A stretch of DNA of 37,978 bases from positions 1 through 37,978 of the forward strand of contig CAMDLX010000013.1 of NCBI GenBank assembly GCA_945901935.1, written 5' to 3'. The notes beneath the pieces were generated by a model. That model worked only from the letters and a program-made list of their open reading frames with translations, searched no databases and was not told the origin of the DNA. Of this stretch, positions 24,223 through 32,794 are shown in pieces (position 1 is the stretch's first letter; the number at the start of each line of letters is the position of its first letter). The stretch is from Bifidobacterium breve (GTDB lineage Bacteria; Actinomycetota; Acidimicrobiia; Acidimicrobiales; Microtrichaceae). A program made the position numbers and the translations under genes.

Positions 24223-25818
24223 ATGGTGAGTTCGCCCGAAGTCCCCAGTTCCCAAGCCCTCAGGCGACGCACATTTGCCATCATCTCGCACCCGGATGCT
24301 GGCAAGACCACCCTGACTGAAAAGCTGCTTTTGTATGGTGGCGCCCTCGGCCGTGAAGCCGGTGCAGTCAAGGCTAAGGGTGCTCGACGCTCAGCAACTA
24401 GCGACTGGATGGAACTAGAGCAGCAGCGCGGCATCTCAATCACATCAACTGTGTTGCAATTCCCCTATCGCGACTGTGTGGTCAACCTGCTTGACACCCC
24501 TGGGCACCGCGACTTCTCGGAGGATACGTACCGGGTACTCACGGCCTGCGATGCTGCAGTCATGGTGCTCGATGCTGCGAAAGGCATCGAAGCGCAGACC
24601 CAAAAACTGTTCGAAGTGTGCCGCAGTCGTGGCTTGCCCATTCTGACCTATGTCAATAAGTGGGATCGTCCAGGGTTGAGTCCGCTAGAACTCATCGACG
24701 ACATCGAATCAAAGCTGGGGTTGATCTGTACGCCGATGACTTGGCCTGTGGGTATAGCCGGTGACTTTCGCGGCGTAGTCGACCGGAGCAGCGGGGATTT
24801 CATCCGGTTTACTCGCACCGCTCGGGGCTCAACCGAGGCTCCCGAAGAGATCGTTCCCGCCGATCGCGCCCTTGTTGAAGAAGGCGAATCTTGGACCGAG
24901 AGTCTGGATGAACTCGAACTGCTCTCGGGTGCCGAACACGACCGCGAGATGTTTCTTGAAGGTGAGACAACGCCGATGTTCTTCGGTTCTGCGCTGACCA
25001 ACTTTGGGGTGCGGCTGTTGCTCGACTCGGTCATCGACGAGGTGCCAAGCCCATCACCCCGTGCCGACACCTCTGGAGAGAAGCGCCCACTCGATTCGCC
25101 ATTCTCGGGGTTTGTGTTCAAGGTGCAGGCAAACATGGACCGCTCTCATCGCGACCGGATCGCCTTCTTGCGAGTGTGTTCGGGCCGCTTCGAACGCGGC
25201 ATGGTGGTCATTCAAGATCGCAGCAGAAAACCGTTCGCCACCAAATACGCTCACTCGGTCTTTGGCCAAGAACGCGAGACACTCGAAGAGGCCTTTCCGG
25301 GAGACGTAATCGGACTTGTGAACGCAAATGATGTGCGGGTCGGGGACACCTTGTGGGCAGAGACCGCTGTGACGTTCCCAGAGATCCCAAGCTTTGCCCC
25401 AGAGTTCTTTGCCATTGCCCGCACCACCGATGTGAGTCGCACCAAGCAGTTCAGAAACGGCATCACCCAGCTAGACGAAGAGGGAGTGATTCAGGTGTTG
25501 CGTGACCCTGACTATGGCGACCAAGCACCTGTGCTCGCAGCTGTCGGGGCGCTGCAGTTTGAGGTTGCAAAGCACCGGCTCGAGAATGAGTTCGGCGCTC
25601 CCGTCGAGTTCTCCATGACGAACTACAAAGTGGCCCGGCGTACCGACGCCGAATCCGCACCCACGCTTCGGGCCATGCAAGGCGTAGATGTTCTGGCTCG
25701 CAGCGACGGCACATTGCTGGCTGTCTTTGAGTCCAGTTACTGGCTGGATCGCCTGATTGCCGAGCAGCCCGAGCTCACCTTGGATCGCCTCGTTGCAGAG
25801 GGCGAACTGCGGCAGTAG
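24223..25818 (+). CDS. prfC: Peptide chain release factor 3
   Basis: 531 aa from the ATG at 24223 (a TTG at 24199 and GTG at 24226 are in frame). The GTPase motifs are AIISHPDAGKTTLTEKLL (P-loop), RGISITS, LLDTPGHRDF and YVNKWDRPG. The later VIQDRSRKPF, GDVIGLVNANDVRVGDT and PVLAAVGALQFEVAKHRLENE segments match domains II and III of RF3. RF3 uses GTP to help release RF1/RF2 from the ribosome after termination. The length agrees with the family (about 530). It follows the esterase-like gene with 73 bases between. Confidence 0.95.
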   Translation: MVSSPEVPSSQALRRRTFAIISHPDAGKTTLTEKLLLYGGALGREAGAVKAKGARRSATSDWMELEQQRGISITSTVLQFPYRDCVVNLLDTPGHRDFSEDTYRVLTACDAAVMVLDAAKGIEAQTQKLFEVCRSRGLPILTYVNKWDRPGLSPLELIDDIESKLGLICTPMTWPVGIAGDFRGVVDRSSGDFIRFTRTARGSTEAPEEIVPADRALVEEGESWTESLDELELLSGAEHDREMFLEGETTPMFFGSALTNFGVRLLLDSVIDEVPSPSPRADTSGEKRPLDSPFSGFVFKVQANMDRSHRDRIAFLRVCSGRFERGMVVIQDRSRKPFATKYAHSVFGQERETLEEAFPGDVIGLVNANDVRVGDTLWAETAVTFPEIPSFAPEFFAIARTTDVSRTKQFRNGITQLDEEGVIQVLRDPDYGDQAPVLAAVGALQFEVAKHRLENEFGAPVEFSMTNYKVARRTDAESAPTLRAMQGVDVLARSDGTLLAVFESSYWLDRLIAEQPELTLDRLVAEGELRQ

Positions 25819-25889
25819 AAGCCTCTGCGCCCGCAGCCGCAGCCGCAAAACACCACTGCTCGGGCATTTATCGGCGAAGATGGTGAAGC

Positions 25890-27620
25890 ATGACAGACCC
25901 CCACTACCCAAATGACCCCGATGGCGCAGGCAGCCCTGACGGCTATCAATTCCAGCGGGACAGGAACTTAGCGCCCACCTCAAAGCAGGTCGCTCAGCGG
26001 CGTCGACTGTTTGTGGCATGCGGCTTGGTTGCCGTATTTCTCATTGTCCTAGTTGTTGGCAGCATGCTCTCGGGGGGCAAGACCAAAGAGGATGCAACTC
26101 AGGGTGGCTCTACGAGCAGCAGTACCTCAACTGCGGAATCCGAAGACGCAAGCACGACAACCGAACTGAAGAAACCTGCGCTCAAAGACCCACTTCAGGT
26201 TGCCGTTCCGCCCGAATCAGGGCAGCTCGTCAACCCCGCAAGCTCGGGTCACATGTGGTCCGACGAGGTTCCAGGAATCCTTACGTTCCGAGGCAACCCC
26301 ACCCGCTCATATTTCGGCAGAGGCCCCGTCCCAAAGGCCCCGAAGGTTGCTTGGTACTACCCCAAAGATGGCGGGATGTGCTCGAGTTCCTCGTCCAAGG
26401 GAGTGACAAAGTCTTGGTGCGGAATGGGTTGGACTGGTCAACCGGCAGTGTTCAATCGCGATGGTCGCTTGTGGGTGGTGTTCGGGGCGTATGACGGCGC
26501 TGTGCATTTCATGGATGGCAACACGGGCGAAGATATTCTTCCGCCATTTAAGACTGGCGACATCATTAAAGGCTCCGTCACGGTGGATCCGAACGGCTTT
26601 CCGATTGTCTATTCAGGCAGTCGTGACAGCTACTACCGGGCCCTCGCTATCGACAGACCGGGCGAGGCCGTTGAGCTTTGGAAACTGTCGGCTAACGCTG
26701 TGTCTCCCACTTTATGGAATGACGACTGGGATGGTTCGGGTCTGATTCTTGATGACTACTTGCTTGAGGGCGGAGAGAACAGCCAGTTCCACATGGTCAA
26801 ACTCAATCGCGCCTACGGAGCCGATGGTCTGGTGACGATCGACCCCAAGCTGGTGTTCAATGCGCCAAGCTGGGATCAGCAAGTCATCAGCGACCTTGCC
26901 GGGAATCGGGCAAAAGAGATGTCGATCGAGGGTTCGGTGGCCGTGTCGGGCAACACCGTGTACTACGCCAACTCGGGTGGACTGGTTGTGGGCTGGGACC
27001 TTGGCCCGCAAGTGGCCGGCACGGGCGAGCCAAAGCAGACCTTCCGCTTCTGGGCGGGTGACGACGCTGATGCCAGCATTGCCATAGATGCCGAGGGGTT
27101 CTTGTACGTGGCTGTTGAATACGAGCGGGGTAACGCCCGCTCGGCCGAGGTGGGCCAATTAATGAAGCTTGACCCCAAGAAGCCGGATGATCCTCTTGTG
27201 TGGAAATACGACGACCGGGTTGCTGCAACGGCTGGCTTCTGGACCAGCCCAGCGTTGTATAAAGACGTGGTGATCGCCGCAACAAACGGTGGGAAGTTGC
27301 TTGCGCTTGACCGCGAAACTGGTGCCGAGCGGTGGACCATCAAATTGCCGGGACCAACCTGGCAATCGCCAGTGACGGTTGAGAACACCTTGATCTATGG
27401 CGACTGCAACGGTGTGCTTCGCGGTTACGACGTATCAGATACCAAAGTGGTGCCACCGCAGCTTTGGGAGCTCAAGCTGGGCGGATGCCTTGAGGCAACA
27501 CCGGCTGTGTGGGAAGGGTCTATTTTTGTGGGTAGCCGCGGCGGCAAGTTCTTTGCGCTTCGCGATGACGGCAAGCTCACCTCGCCAACAGCCGACCTCT
27601 CGGGGGGTGCCGGCGAGTAG
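25890..27620 (+). CDS. Membrane-anchored PQQ-like beta-propeller protein
   Basis: 576 aa. A hydrophilic N-terminus with QRRR is followed by one membrane helix (about 49-66) and a disordered Ser/Thr-rich linker, giving an N-in single-pass protein. From about residue 125 repeated blades contain A-x-D-(R/K)-x-(T/P)-G and W-x-x-x-(L/T) patterns, for example LLALDRETGAERWTIKLPG and GSIFVGSRGGKFFALR, as in BamB-like and quinoprotein propellers. Two cysteines (in MCSSS and SWCGMGW) could form a disulfide. No quinone-binding residues could be assigned, so an enzymatic role is not claimed; a scaffold or binding role outside the membrane fits. It is convergent with the GH18 gene, 20 bases away. Confidence 0.78.
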   Translation: MTDPHYPNDPDGAGSPDGYQFQRDRNLAPTSKQVAQRRRLFVACGLVAVFLIVLVVGSMLSGGKTKEDATQGGSTSSSTSTAESEDASTTTELKKPALKDPLQVAVPPESGQLVNPASSGHMWSDEVPGILTFRGNPTRSYFGRGPVPKAPKVAWYYPKDGGMCSSSSSKGVTKSWCGMGWTGQPAVFNRDGRLWVVFGAYDGAVHFMDGNTGEDILPPFKTGDIIKGSVTVDPNGFPIVYSGSRDSYYRALAIDRPGEAVELWKLSANAVSPTLWNDDWDGSGLILDDYLLEGGENSQFHMVKLNRAYGADGLVTIDPKLVFNAPSWDQQVISDLAGNRAKEMSIEGSVAVSGNTVYYANSGGLVVGWDLGPQVAGTGEPKQTFRFWAGDDADASIAIDAEGFLYVAVEYERGNARSAEVGQLMKLDPKKPDDPLVWKYDDRVAATAGFWTSPALYKDVVIAATNGGKLLALDRETGAERWTIKLPGPTWQSPVTVENTLIYGDCNGVLRGYDVSDTKVVPPQLWELKLGGCLEATPAVWEGSIFVGSRGGKFFALRDDGKLTSPTADLSGGAGE

Positions 27621-27640
27621 GGGTGCTGTGCGTTAACCGG

Positions 27641-29488
27641 TTAGCTCATCGGCACCGTTGTGTTTGAGGTGCCAGCAGCATCGCCAGCAGCATCGCTAGT
27701 TGCGTCGCCCGTTGCGTCGCCAGCCTCGAGCGGCAGCCAAGTTGGCAGTCCAGGCGTCAGATTCTTGCTACCCGGAGCGTCGGCCTGATTCCACCGCGTG
27801 GCCTCATAGGCAACACCTTGATAGCGGATTTGTGCCCCCGCTTCGTAGGCAATAGCGCCGCTCCAATCGGGAAGGCTCGCCGCAAGATCCTTCAGCGACC
27901 CTGCGAGATCAACAGACACGGGTTGCCAAGGGGTTTCCCAAGGTCGATCTGGATCTGGCGTGTCACCTTGGGTGTACCACTTTGCTTGGTATGCCATCCC
28001 CTGAAAGAGAACTCGCTTTCCCTTGGCATAGACCGAAGCCTTGTTCCACGCGGGATACGTGCCGTTAGGAAGGTCGGGCTTGGGAGCAGGCCGATCATTC
28101 GGCATGACAGGGCCGAGGTAGCGCCAAGGTGAATCCCACAGATTCTTGACGCGCTCATCAGGTCGGTTCTCTTTGGTCCACCATTTAGCCACGTACACGT
28201 TGCCGTGCCAAACAATTTTCTGACCCTCAACATAAATCCGACCCTCTTGCCATATCGGATAGGGACTCGTGAGCGCATCATCTACCAGCACTGGGCGTTC
28301 AGTGGTCGTGGTCACCTGCTCATTCTTGCCAATTGCCCGCCCAGTCAGGTTGTTCAGAATTCGAGAGAACTCAAGCGGTTCCTGCTCAACGCCACTGCAC
28401 GTGTTGCTCACAATGAACTCATCCATTTGAGACCCGCAGGGGCCATCTCGGTTCGCCGACCACAGCGAGAGTCGGCCAAGGCCGTTTACCTTGGCAAAAG
28501 AGATCAGCGCCTGTGCGTCCGAAATGGTGAACTGATCAGGGATGGTGTCTTGCGTTCCCACCATTGGGGTTGCGCCGATTTTGCCCCAGAGATCAGCCGG
28601 TTGCAGCTTGTTGCCCGCCCGCTGATAGGCACCGTCTAGCTGTGTGAAGGTTGACTGCAGAGCTTCCTCGTTTGCATCCGCCATCGACATTGACTCCGGA
28701 CGACCAGCCCCATAGTCCATCGTCATTACATTTACGCCGGCAAGGTCAACTCCAGCAGCAAGCGTGGCCTCAACGGCCGCAAGGCCATCTGCGGTTAGTC
28801 CCTGCGGGGCAACCGGGAGAGTCAACCAGACAGCAAGCTCTCGGTTCGCCTTCGTTGCTTCATCCTGAAGGAGCTTCAGCGCTTCACCTCTGCGCCGATT
28901 CGCCGCCGTGTCAGCTAGCGCTTCGCCTTCAATATCAAAATCTACTGTTGCAAGCTCGTACCGATTAATCACCTCTCGGTAGGCCTCTGCAAGATCCTCG
29001 GGCGACTTACAACGAAGGGCTAGTTCTGAGTTACTTAGACCTCCAAATGACACGATCGCGTTTCCACCCGCCGCTCGTAGACGCGTAATTCTGCGGTCAA
29101 GGTCGAATGAGGTAGCCGCTCCATCAAGGTCTACATACGTACCCCAGGTTGGGGCACACCCGCCGTCTCGATCGGCAACGATAAAGCCAAGAACCACATC
29201 TTTTGATCCACCTTCTACGGGGTTCTCAAACGGAAAAGTCGGAACCAGCGTGGCGTCAACATACGGAGCGAACCATGCCGTCGGACTGCCCTTCGCCGAT
29301 TGATCTACAGCACGGTTGACAAAGCTCACGGTTGCGAAGCTCACGCCTGCCAGCAGCACAAGGGCCACTACCACCCGAAAAAAGGAGACGCGACGGCGTG
29401 GGGTTTTCACAGCCTCCACTGTCTCAGGCTCGGCTGACTCGGGATCGATTGACACTGGCTCGGCTGCTTCCGGTTCGCTTGATTCCAC
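27641..29488 (-). CDS. Membrane-anchored GH18-like protein with three CBM5/12-like modules
   Basis: 615 aa from a GTG at 29488, chosen for GGAG seven bases upstream (a TTG at 29503 is in frame). An acidic N-terminus, RRR and one membrane helix (about 35-56) precede a GH18-type barrel: VVLGFIVAD, NAIVSFGG and TVDFDIEGEA. The last is the D-x-D-x-E active site, with the catalytic Glu present, though the first Asp of DxxDxDxE is Ala. Three Trp-rich modules follow, opening YPIWQEGRIYVEG, YPAWNKASVYAKG and LPDWSGAIAYEAG; these match the chitin-binding CBM5/12 pattern (P-x-W-x3-x-x-Y-x-x-G-x-x-V-x-(Y/W)-x-G-x-x-Y-x-A). It should sit outside the membrane and bind or cut a GlcNAc-containing or related polymer. 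The C-terminus has a four-residue repeat from a 12-bp tandem repeat. Confidence 0.83.
   Translation of the reverse strand: MESSEPEAAEPVSIDPESAEPETVEAVKTPRRRVSFFRVVVALVLLAGVSFATVSFVNRAVDQSAKGSPTAWFAPYVDATLVPTFPFENPVEGGSKDVVLGFIVADRDGGCAPTWGTYVDLDGAATSFDLDRRITRLRAAGGNAIVSFGGLSNSELALRCKSPEDLAEAYREVINRYELATVDFDIEGEALADTAANRRRGEALKLLQDEATKANRELAVWLTLPVAPQGLTADGLAAVEATLAAGVDLAGVNVMTMDYGAGRPESMSMADANEEALQSTFTQLDGAYQRAGNKLQPADLWGKIGATPMVGTQDTIPDQFTISDAQALISFAKVNGLGRLSLWSANRDGPCGSQMDEFIVSNTCSGVEQEPLEFSRILNNLTGRAIGKNEQVTTTTERPVLVDDALTSPYPIWQEGRIYVEGQKIVWHGNVYVAKWWTKENRPDERVKNLWDSPWRYLGPVMPNDRPAPKPDLPNGTYPAWNKASVYAKGKRVLFQGMAYQAKWYTQGDTPDPDRPWETPWQPVSVDLAGSLKDLAASLPDWSGAIAYEAGAQIRYQGVAYEATRWNQADAPGSKNLTPGLPTWLPLEAGDATGDATSDAAGDAAGTSNTTVPMS
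27674..27721. repeat. 12-bp tandem repeat, four units, near the 3' end of the GH18 gene
   Basis: Units of 12 bp encode GDAT, GDAT, SDAA and GDAA, after the last binding module and ten codons plus the stop before the gene's end. Confidence 0.75.
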
Positions 29489-29559
29489 TGCGCAACTCCA
29501 CAATCTCTCTATCTAAAGCCTGCTTCAGGCTCGATTCGCAAATCATTGATCCATAGTTG

Positions 29560-29598
29560 GACAAGTTCTTTCAGAACTGTCTGTAGTTAGACAGTTCT
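29560..29598. promoter_or_regulatory. Nested operator array between the GH18 and GT2 genes
   Basis: Three copies of a GACA(A)GTTCT element occur in alternating orientation: forward at 29560-29569 (with one extra A), reverse AGAACTGTC at 29573-29581, and forward GACAGTTCT at 29590-29598. The last two form a perfect 9-bp inverted repeat with an 8-base spacer; the first two form a 6-bp one with a 3-base spacer. A longer direct repeat, TAGTTGGACAAGTTCTTTCA / TAGTTAGACAGTTCTTTCA, covers 29554-29573 and 29584-29602. It lies in the only gap between the two divergent genes. Confidence 0.65.
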
Positions 29599-29665
29599 TT
29601 CATCCTTACTAGATACTGATACAGAAGGCTCGCAGGGGACTCCATAGGTAGATATCTGCATTCGC

Positions 29666-29694
29666 TTGCCAATTCAAAGCTTCTCCCTTATAGA
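29666..29694 (+). promoter_or_regulatory. Promoter of the GT2 gene, leaderless start
   Basis: TTGCCA (29666-29671), a 17-base spacer and TATAGA (29689-29694) match a housekeeping promoter. The ATG at 29702 follows seven bases after the -10, so the message probably begins at the start codon. No Shine-Dalgarno is present. Confidence 0.6.
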
Positions 29695-29701
29695 TGATTG
29701 A

Positions 29702-32524
29702 ATGCGAAATTCCAGATTCTCCCCCCAACCTGATTCCGGGGATTCGGCTGAGATTGCACCAACAGAGCTCCCTCTCAGGGCGCCAGGCAGGCGACAAATA
29801 GGCGCAGATAAGCGCACCGGGCCCATGCCGTCGGTGCCTGAGCCACCTTCGCGCCGCGCAATCAGCGGTGCCAGATTTGCCATTGCAATCACTCTCATTG
29901 CCTACGCCGCGTATCTGGTGGACCAGATCTACCGCGTAGTTCAGAATCCTTTGTCTATTCGCGTCGTCATTGATACTGCCACCTACGCCATTGTTGTAAC
30001 CCTGCTCACTGCCTCTGCGCTGGCCTACTTGGTCACCAGACTCGGCTATCTCTACCGAATCCAAGAGCATCACCGCGTCCCACGAGCCAGCATTGACGAT
30101 TATTTCACTGTGGCGATGCCCACGCTCACTGCCATCATCCCTTCGTATAAAGAAGACGCTCGTGTCGTGCGTCAGACGCTGCTGTCCACGGCTTTGCAGG
30201 AATACCCGTTTATGCGAATCGTCTTGCTGATTGACGATCCGCCGAACCCAACAAGTCCAGAAGAACAAGCGATCCTTGAAGCGGCACGCAGCTTGCCACT
30301 TGAGATTGAAGAACTCCTACGACCCCTCCGCACCAAGTTTGAGCATGAGCTCGACGCGTTTGAACGACACGACTCCGCTGCTGATGTCGACAGTGAAGTT
30401 GACCCCATTCAGCAGATCACTCACCTTGCTGACCTCTATGCCGAGGCAAGCAACTGGTTCCATGAGCAAGCCCTAGTCAATCCAATCATCGACCACACTG
30501 ACCTGTTCTTATCCAACAGCGTGCTCGGTCGACTCGGGACGGAGATGGGCGAGGTAGCTACTGCGCTGAACACTGCTGCGGCTGCCGAAACACAACTCAG
30601 TCCGCGCCGCATGTTGCAGTTGCATCGGCGGCTGGCCTGGATCTTCAGGGCGGAACTATCGAGCTTTGAGCGCAAGCAATACTCCTCACTTTCGCATGAG
30701 GCCAACAAGGCCATGAACCTGAATAGCTACATCGGCTTGATGGGCCGGCGCTTCAAAACTCAAGAGATGGTCGGCGGTACCGTGCTGATCGAAGTTACCG
30801 GCGAGGCAGCTGACCTGGAGTTCCCTGACCCCGAATACGTTCTCACCTTGGACGCAGACTCCACCCTGCTGCCGGAGTACTGCCTGCGCCTTGTGTACTT
30901 GATGGAACAGCAGGAATTTTCTGATGTTGCTGTTTCTCAAACCCCCTACAGCGCCTATCCGGGTGCCAACAATCGAATCGAACGCATCAGCGGCGCAACA
31001 ACTGACCTTCAGCACATCGTGCATCAGGGTCTCACCCGAGACTCCGCCACGTTCTGGGTGGGGGCCAACGCCGTGCTCCGCAAACAGGCGCTGGATCAGA
31101 TTTGTGAACTTGATTTCGAGAATGGACTCCCCATTCGACGATATGTGCAGGATCGCACTCCGATTGAAGATACGGAATCAACGATCGATATTTGTATCCA
31201 AGGCTGGAAGCTCTACAACTTTCCAGAGCGTTTGAGCTACAGCGCAACTCCCCCTGATTTCGGTTCGCTTTGTGTGCAACGTCAACGGTGGGCAAACGGC
31301 GGGCTGCTAGTAGTGCCGAAATTCCGCGAGCTGTTCAGGATTCGAAAGTCTCAAATTGGTCTGCGCGCTGCCCGCGAGGGCTTCTTGCGTTTGAACTACT
31401 TGGCTTCCATCGCCTGGGCAAGCTTTGGGCTTATCTTGCTGCTCATCTATCCCTACAACAGCCAGCTTGTGAGCCCTCTGGCCATGCTTGCTGCGGTGCC
31501 GTACTTCGTTGCGCAGTCAACTGACCTGAGGAGATGCGGATACCGGCGAAGCGATGTGCTTCGGGTGTACGGCTTGAACTTCTTGCTACTAGCCGTCAAC
31601 ACTCTTGGAGTCCTCAAGTCACTTGAGCAGTCCATTGGCGGGCAGAAAATCGACTTTGCCCGTACCCCAAAGGTGCGCAACCGCACTGCTGCACCACTCA
31701 CCTTCGTACTCGTTCCCTACATCATCGTGATCTGGTCCGGGTACACGCTGTGGCACGACATTCGGAACAATCACCTCAGCCACGCTGCGTTCGCTGCGAT
31801 CAATATGACGTTGACGGCCTATGCGCTGATCGCTTTCGTGGGGCTGCGAAATTCACTGTCAGATATTCGGGTGAGCCTTGCTGCGCACCTGTATAAGCCA
31901 GTGAAGAAGAACTCAGTAGTTGAAGAGCCAGATTGGGTCTCTGTGCTCTATTACGGCTCGGCAGAAACCTCACGCTCCTCAACTGTGGCCCCACGCGTTG
32001 CAGCGTTGGCGCTTGTAGACCTTGAGCCAGAGCTCCTCGGCGACATCAGCGAGGACCCTCGAACAGCTCACGCTATTAACGCAGCAAATCCAGAGGCTCA
32101 GCGGTCGCTTACAGAAAGTGCCGCGGCGGATCCCTCACCGGTGAAGCGCCGGCGCAGATTTCTGCGGGGATCTAGAAGTAATTCCGAGGGCCGCTCGTCA
32201 GACACCAACAGACTCGGATGGCTTTCTCGAACCCACAAGGACGAGGGCCAAGCAGCCCCTGCAGCAGAGGCTGCCGCTACTGCGGCCCTGATCGCCCAAG
32301 TAGGCGAGTACGTCAAAGGCAGTGGCGGTGAGTTCACGGTGCGCTTTGAAGACGGCAAGGTAGAGATCACCGTGGGTAAGTCTGGGTCACTCGACCAAGA
32401 AGATCAGGCCGATGACGACATCGTCATTGACCTCAGTGATGGCGCCGTTATCCCTGCATCAGGCGGATCAGACAAGGGTTCTGAGCCAGAAGAGTCAAAC
32501 CGATCACCCGTTGCGGGCAATTAA
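29702..32524 (+). CDS. Large cellulose-synthase-like membrane glycosyltransferase (GT2), no PilZ
   Basis: 940 aa. Two membrane helices (about 56-80, 88-112) precede a GT2 domain: IIPSYKED (145-152), LIDDP (176-180), TLDADS (382-387), IEDTES (488-493) and QRQRW (526-530, the QxxRW motif of processive synthases). Four to five more helices lie between 564 and 716, and DFARTPK (651-657) resembles the gating-loop FxVTxK motif of BcsA. Between the DD and DxD motifs there is an unusual insertion of about 190 residues, mostly helical. The C-terminal 220 residues are cytoplasmic, with a basic patch, an Ala-rich helix and an acidic end; there is no PilZ domain. It should polymerise a nucleotide sugar and export the chain. 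The sugar is unknown; the chitin-binding neighbour hints at an amino sugar. Confidence 0.88.
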   Translation: MRNSRFSPQPDSGDSAEIAPTELPLRAPGRRQIGADKRTGPMPSVPEPPSRRAISGARFAIAITLIAYAAYLVDQIYRVVQNPLSIRVVIDTATYAIVVTLLTASALAYLVTRLGYLYRIQEHHRVPRASIDDYFTVAMPTLTAIIPSYKEDARVVRQTLLSTALQEYPFMRIVLLIDDPPNPTSPEEQAILEAARSLPLEIEELLRPLRTKFEHELDAFERHDSAADVDSEVDPIQQITHLADLYAEASNWFHEQALVNPIIDHTDLFLSNSVLGRLGTEMGEVATALNTAAAAETQLSPRRMLQLHRRLAWIFRAELSSFERKQYSSLSHEANKAMNLNSYIGLMGRRFKTQEMVGGTVLIEVTGEAADLEFPDPEYVLTLDADSTLLPEYCLRLVYLMEQQEFSDVAVSQTPYSAYPGANNRIERISGATTDLQHIVHQGLTRDSATFWVGANAVLRKQALDQICELDFENGLPIRRYVQDRTPIEDTESTIDICIQGWKLYNFPERLSYSATPPDFGSLCVQRQRWANGGLLVVPKFRELFRIRKSQIGLRAAREGFLRLNYLASIAWASFGLILLLIYPYNSQLVSPLAMLAAVPYFVAQSTDLRRCGYRRSDVLRVYGLNFLLLAVNTLGVLKSLEQSIGGQKIDFARTPKVRNRTAAPLTFVLVPYIIVIWSGYTLWHDIRNNHLSHAAFAAINMTLTAYALIAFVGLRNSLSDIRVSLAAHLYKPVKKNSVVEEPDWVSVLYYGSAETSRSSTVAPRVAALALVDLEPELLGDISEDPRTAHAINAANPEAQRSLTESAAADPSPVKRRRRFLRGSRSNSEGRSSDTNRLGWLSRTHKDEGQAAPAAEAAATAALIAQVGEYVKGSGGEFTVRFEDGKVEITVGKSGSLDQEDQADDDIVIDLSDGAVIPASGGSDKGSEPEESNRSPVAGN

Positions 32525-32794
32525 TCGCCCAGGAAGAACTTGAAATACTCAACTCAGTCAAGCTCACTGAGTTCGTGACTTCTCCAAATATTCTTTGACA
32601 TATGAAGAAAATCTCTTGACTTTGGGTGAACTCGCCTTCACATTCTCAAGGGGCGGCAACCAGCAAATAGATTTTTGCCTATTCAAAGAATTGTATTTAT
32701 CCGCACAATAGAAGCGGTTAACCGACTTGGTGACAGAGGTTCCTTGAACGAGGAACTTAAGGCAACCTGCAACTACGCCAAGTCCAGGAAAGCT
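32525..32794. promoter_or_regulatory. AT-rich gap before the DUF4214 gene with a hairpin and a repeated promoter element
   Basis: AACTCAGT (32551-32558) pairs with ACTGAGTT (32566-32573) across seven bases, a possible weak terminator of the GT2 gene without a T-run. TTGCCTATTCAAAG at 32675-32688 equals the TTGCCAATTCAAAG at the GT2 promoter in 13 of 14 positions. CGGTTAACCG at 32715-32724 is a perfect palindrome. The -10 for this promoter is not clear. The stretch is more AT-rich than its surroundings. Confidence 0.5.
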
